Origin: Aselliscus stoliczkanus | Lineage: Eukaryota > Chordata > Mammalia > Chiroptera > Hipposideridae | Assembly: GCA_033961575.1 (NCBI GenBank) | Contig: CM066732.1 | Coordinates: forward strand, 113,028,687 to 113,092,686 | Direction of reading: 5' to 3' | DNA: 64,000 bases | In this document: positions 51,001 through 57,000 of the stretch, in pieces | How the letters are laid out: every line of letters begins with the position of its first letter | Numbering within the stretch: the stretch's first letter is position 1 | Notes under the pieces: model-generated | What the model was told of the DNA's origin: nothing | Databases searched by the model: none | What the model saw: only the letters and a program-made list of their open reading frames with translations | Made by a program: the position numbers and the translations under genes

Positions 51001-54000
51001 ACTTGTTGATCGATAGGCCCATTTAGCATTAAACTCTGTGCATTTGATCCATTTGGAGAAAAAGGATTCCACCCTAAGTTACTCAGCATCTAGTGTTTGG
51101 GGATCTTTTGCATTCTGTTATTAGTTCGGGGCCACTTTGCCTTTTCTTGCCAGTTTTTCCAAAGCTGAGAATAGAATTTTCCTACTTTGATCCTTTGAAT
51201 TTTTTCTATTACCTGTCCAGAGGCCCCTGATGAATACTTCTTTCTCTTTGTCGAAAGTGCCCGACACTTAGAAGGTGCCTAATAAATATGGATGGTCTTT
51301 TTCCTGACGTTTCCCTTCCTGCCACTGAATTCATCAACAACGAGCTCTGGCCCTCTCTCAAAGCAGCAGACCCATAATTGGTGTTGCTCATTTTTATTAA
51401 TAGAGCTGTCGTTTGTCTCAGCTTCACACCACTGCCACCACTACCACCACCCTTCATTTCTCATCTTGTATGGAATGGTAGAATTATTGTTCACCTATTA
51501 TTAAAGTAGAACAGGCATATAGAAAAGTGTGTATCATAGTGTGCAGCTTGATGAGTTTTCACCAACTAAGCTCACCCTTTAACCAGCACCCTCATCAAGA
51601 AACAAACACGACCGGTGACTCAGAAGGCATCCATCCTTTTACCATCCCTCCCCGAGCAAGTCCTCCATCTTAACTTCCTCCTTAGGACTTATGTGTTCCC
51701 TACTTGCACTGTATTTCATTTAACAAACCATCTGTGATAAGACAATTGCTGGAATAGTCTTGTCTTCTTCACTATAGTCACATTGTAAGTGGAAAGGTAA
51801 GTACATACTTAGCTAAATAAGATCCTTGGAAATTTGGAGGTTTCTCTCCATCCACCTCCATCTCTCTCTTGTCTCTTTTTCCTTTTTTACCCAGGATTTT
51901 GTTCTCACGTTTTCATGTTAGGCTGCTCCTCTTACTGACTAAGTTCTTCTCAAAGCTCCCAGCCTCAGGCAGCATTGTTCAGTGGGAAAGTGGCAAAAGG
52001 CCCAAGTCTCATTTCTGATGAGCAGGACATTGTCACTTTGTCAGGAATCAGACCAATCCATGCTGGTGTGTGCAGACCTAAAATGTCCAGTGGTGTTTTG
52101 TGTTAAATCCTGACTCTATCAAGTGAAATGCCTGTGAAGATTCCTCCAAAAGGATCTGATCTTTCCCACTGCTGGCTAACGGTCTCCACCTTTGAATTCC
52201 CCGCCCCCTCACACTCCAGCGTCACCCAGATATCTTGCCCTGTCTCTTTATAGCATAAGTTCAATTCTTTGGGATGAAGAGATTAAACTCAAACCTGAGA
52301 AGAAATGCCTTGAGGAAGCCATTTTCAATACCTGTATCCATATCAGCAAATACAGTGAACTGAGAGCTTGAGCTGACAAGCTCAGTGAGCATCTCACCTG
52401 GCTTTTTCTCCATGTGGCATTTGAGAAATAGTCCTGCTTTCAGGGAACTGATCTCATTTTCACATCCTCCTCCTCTCCTCTGTCCCCTTAAGGAGTTCTT
52501 AGTTCTGAGGACACAATGACCCAATGTTCCCCCTCAGATCCTATCCTGAGCTCTCTCCATTTGGACAAAGTTGTCTTTCCTTCTTGGAAAGCCATGGCTG
52601 TCCCACATTTCCAGTAATTACGCTGAATAACCCAAAGTAAAGATACCAGTAGCATCACTTGTCACTGTGGTTGGGGGGTGTGAGAAGTCAGTAGGAATAG
52701 TGTTCCTCCGGCCCGCCTAGGTCACTCACGGTGCAGCTGGGCTGGGGGAGGAGGTTCTAGCCCAAGGGAGCTGAGAGCCCCTGGGACAGCAGCCTGATGG
52801 ATGCCCAGGTGCTTTGATGTCCATTTCTTATAGCCTCCCTTGCCTTTCCCACAGGCCTTTCTAAGTCAGTGTGCCTACGCGGGGAACCCGTGGAGGATGA
52901 ACTTGACAGCTTTGTGTCCTTCTCAGGCCCTGCAGGAGCAGCTGACTTCAGTGGTCCAGGAAATCGGGCACCTTATCGATCCCATCGCCACAGCAGCTCG
53001 GGGAGAAGCAGCCCAGCTGGGACATAAGGTACTGTCCGTCCAGGGGATCCTGCTGAGAGTACACGGGAGAGAGAGAGGTGGAGGGAGAGGGTTCTATTGA
53101 TTTTGTTAATGTTCCCAAAAGGCTGGTGTCAGGATTGGGCCTGGATCGATGCTGGCTTAAATGATGGGAAATAGTATTCACCCTCCCGCTAGCATCTTCT
53201 CCAGAATTGACCACTTCAGGATCTATTTGCTCCTGGCATTGAAACAAAAACTGCAGGGAAATATTTCTGATTGTGGTCAAACTTTTCAGCTGACAATCAT
53301 CTGTTGCTCTTGACCTTTGCTGAGAGAAGCCAGAGACTGAAGTTGACATTCCTAACGTACCATCTGCCATCTTTCATCCCTGGCTGGCTGGCCTCATTCT
53401 AGTGTGTTTTAGGGGTACATTGTACTTCCATGGCTCCTAATACTGTGTCTATTTTCACAAATGAGAAAGCAGAGCAAACTTGCAGTTCCCTGTGGATAAC
53501 CACAGCCTCCCTATGTGGCCCCCCTACCCGGGAGCACCTTCAACTGGGAATTTGTCCCCACTTTGTTGTAAGTGCTGAATGATGTTTTGCCTGTTTGGGG
53601 TTCATTTTGCAAATCCTTCAAGAATAGTTAGCTTGTCGAGCAGCCTACGCCTCAGCAGAGAGAGGGCAGAAATTGGATTTTTAACAGCCTTCAGGGTTTC
53701 CTAGTAGTTATCAGTGCAGCCGTGGGTATCGATGTGCATATCAAGAAATCCAGGAGCCAGACTCTTCTCTGCAGGTATTGATCTTAGAAAATCAATGCTT
53801 GGTTTTTTAAATTACAGAATAGCTTAAGGGCCTACTAAGCTTCCTGCTGGTATTGTAAGGAGAGGTGTTGGAGATTTAAAATGGTCAGCATCTCTGCCTT
53901 TTCAAGTGTGGCAGCTTCCTTTCTCAGCTGACTTCCTTTATAACAAGAAAGGGACTTGACCACCTTTATGGAGAGGTTTATGAGGGCAGGGGGACTGGCC

Positions 54001-57000
54001 TGGAGGCTGGACCCTCTGCCTGTGTGCGTGCTGTGGGGAAACTGAGTTTGGCAGAGAAGACAGGCTTCGTTTTAGCAGTTACTTTTCATTCCAGTAGGAA
54101 TTTCACATAAGAAAATATTTCTAGATTTCTAGGGCAGCATCCTTGTCTTTGCAGATATGTCGTGAGTAAGGGAGATTAATTCCTAAGTCAGTGGACGACA
54201 TTGAAAGAGTTGTAAATTTGCTCTTGGCCCTTTGGTTAAACCAGTCAGAATTTCTCAAAGGGAGTCTGGACAAGGGCAGCTGAGGGGCCCTCTTTCCAGA
54301 GGAGTCGTAGACTGAGCGTTTTATTACAGCTGTCAGAGGGGGTCCCAGATCGGCATCAGCATCACCTGGGAGTGCTAAGTGCAAATTCTCAGGCCCCACC
54401 TGGATGAGATTCCCACAGCTGCTGTAACAAATTACTATAAACTGGGTGGCTTAAAACAACAGAAATTTAATCTCTCACAGTTCTGGAGGACAGAAGTCCA
54501 AAATCAAGGCGTTGGCCGGCCCATGCTCTTTCTGGAGCATGGGTCTGAAGGAGGATCTGTTGTTTGCCTCTCCCAGCACCTGGTGGCTTTTGGCATTCCC
54601 TGATGTTCCCTAACTATGCGATGCCAACCTCTGCCCCTGTGGTCACATGGTCTCCTGCTCTTCTGCCTGTCTTTCCTTCTTCTGACTCTTATAAGGATAC
54701 CATTACCAGGTGTAGGCCCCCTCCCCCAAGTAACACAGGATGATCTCATCTTAAGCTCCTTTTTCCCCAGTAAGGTCACGTTCACAAGTTCCAGGGATTC
54801 GGACATGGACGTATGTTTTGGGGGGCTACCGTTCAACCCACTCTGCCACCTTGGGCCTAGGGAACCAGCAGCATGTATGAAATCCTCAAAATTCTCTGCT
54901 TTTTTAACACCTGTGCTAACCCAGCTGAGGATGTTTCCTCTTTTTCATGTCTCTCAAGAACAGACAGTGTTCGCTCCCTACATGCAGGAAAAAGCATATC
55001 CTTTGCCCACAGTATGTGAAGGATAATGATGCCTAGCATTTATTGAGTGCCTTCCGCATGGCAGGCATCATGCTAAGTGCTTTTATGGACACTAATTTAA
55101 TCCTCCTCACAATCTTAATGAGCTTAGTGTTACTATTAATCACCATTTTACAGAGGAGGAACCTGAAGCTTAGTAATAGGAGGCAATTTGCCGAGGATTT
55201 CTCAATAAGACATTGGCAGGAAGGACTCCTATCGGGCAGCTCTGAAACTAGAGCTGACTCCATCACCCAGCCACACTACCTCCATGAGGAAGTCGGGCGC
55301 CAGTGGAGTTTAATTATTCTCAGCATGCAGCAACCCTTGGCGGTGTACAGTTGCACTGATGAAATGTACATTTAAAATAATAAAACGCATCTGGAAAACA
55401 TTTAAGATTCTAATGCGCTAAGCGTTTTGATTCCATTAGTACATAGAGGATGCAACCTGAGCCCTGACCCCTGATGACCCATCAGTGCGGTGTTCCCTTT
55501 GTGGCAACACCAGGGCCCTTCCTGGGGAAGAGGATACAATCCCATGTAAACGTGGAGGGCTGCCACCTGGGGTTTGCAGGCTGGCTCCTACGCATATGTA
55601 TTTTTCTGAGGCCAGGAGAGGGGCTGAAATCCAGCCAGGTCATGTGCCTTGGCATCTGTAGTGCCTGCCCAGTGGATGGGGAGCCCCTTTAGAATTCTTA
55701 CAAGGCACCGTAAGGGCCAGCAGCCGCCCTGCTCAGGTACTCTGAAACCTATATGCAAGATAACTGGAATCAGAGATAAGTAAAAGTATATTCATTGCTA
55801 GCTGATAGTCTTGTTAGCTTCACTGTTAGCTTCAATGAGCTTTAATATTTTGGACCCCTCCTCAGCTTGCCCCAACTACCACCATCCCCCAAGCCCCCCA
55901 GCCTCTGCTTTGTTTCTGACCCAGTGACTGCCTCTGCTCTTGTGAAGTGGCCTTCCTGTCAACGTCCCCATCACATTCCTTCCTCCCCATGTGACGGGAA
56001 GAAGCATTAAGGGAATTGCTGCCTAAAGGTTAGAGCTTAAATACCTTTGATGGGAATAATTGAGCAATTAGTCATTGTCGCACCAAACGAGGAATTGGAA
56101 CAAAAAACGTTAATCAGTGGCATTGTGTTTTATCTGAGTGCGAATAGATTATGATACCTGAAGCAAAGGCAACAAAATGTTAAATAAATGTGGTATTCTG
56201 GAAGCTAGGCAGATGGGTATTGCTGTATTTTTCTCAGACATTATTTTAAATATTTCACAAAGCTACAAATACTAAACAATAAACTTGTAAAATCCAATAT
56301 TACAACTTAGCAGAACTGGCATAAAAACGCAAAGGAGCAGACAGTCCAGCGGTGGTCAGGAACCTGGGCTGTGAAGGGGGCACCTGGCTCCGGTCTCAGC
56401 GCCACCTCTCAGCTGCATGCGGCTGAGCAGGTTGCTGCACCGTCCAAACCTAGGCTTCTTCATTTCTGTCTACTGCATACAGTTGTCAAGACTAGATGAG
56501 AAAATGCATGGCAGGCTTTTAGCAGAAAGCCTGGCATTGGGATGCACCCAGTAAATGTTGTGACATGAATCAGCCAGCCGGTGAGCTATGGCGAGCATAT
56601 ATGTACCCTCTATCATGCTGCCCTACTGGAGATTGGCCTCTGCTGGGACAGTGGTTAGCTCTCATGATGGGCTTTTTGGTTTTCCTAGGTGGGGCTAATC
56701 ATAAATAGAACATCTAGGCTGACGTGAAATCATTTTTGCTTTTATTCCAAATCCACAGTTTGGTTAAAATGCTCAGGGAAGAGGGCAGTTAGATTGGCTT
56801 CCTACAAACTTCTCAGGGTGCTGTTTGTTCTTCTCAGACTTCTTTTTTCATCTGTCCTGCTTCCCGGCCCCTCTCCTATCCCCTTCCTGCCGCGTTTATA
56901 AGATGCTCTTGTGAAATAAGAGTTTATGAGTTTGTAAGGTTCTCTCAAAAGCTTTTCTAGTTGTGAAATTAAAATTTGTAAAATTTGGACTCCTATCTCT

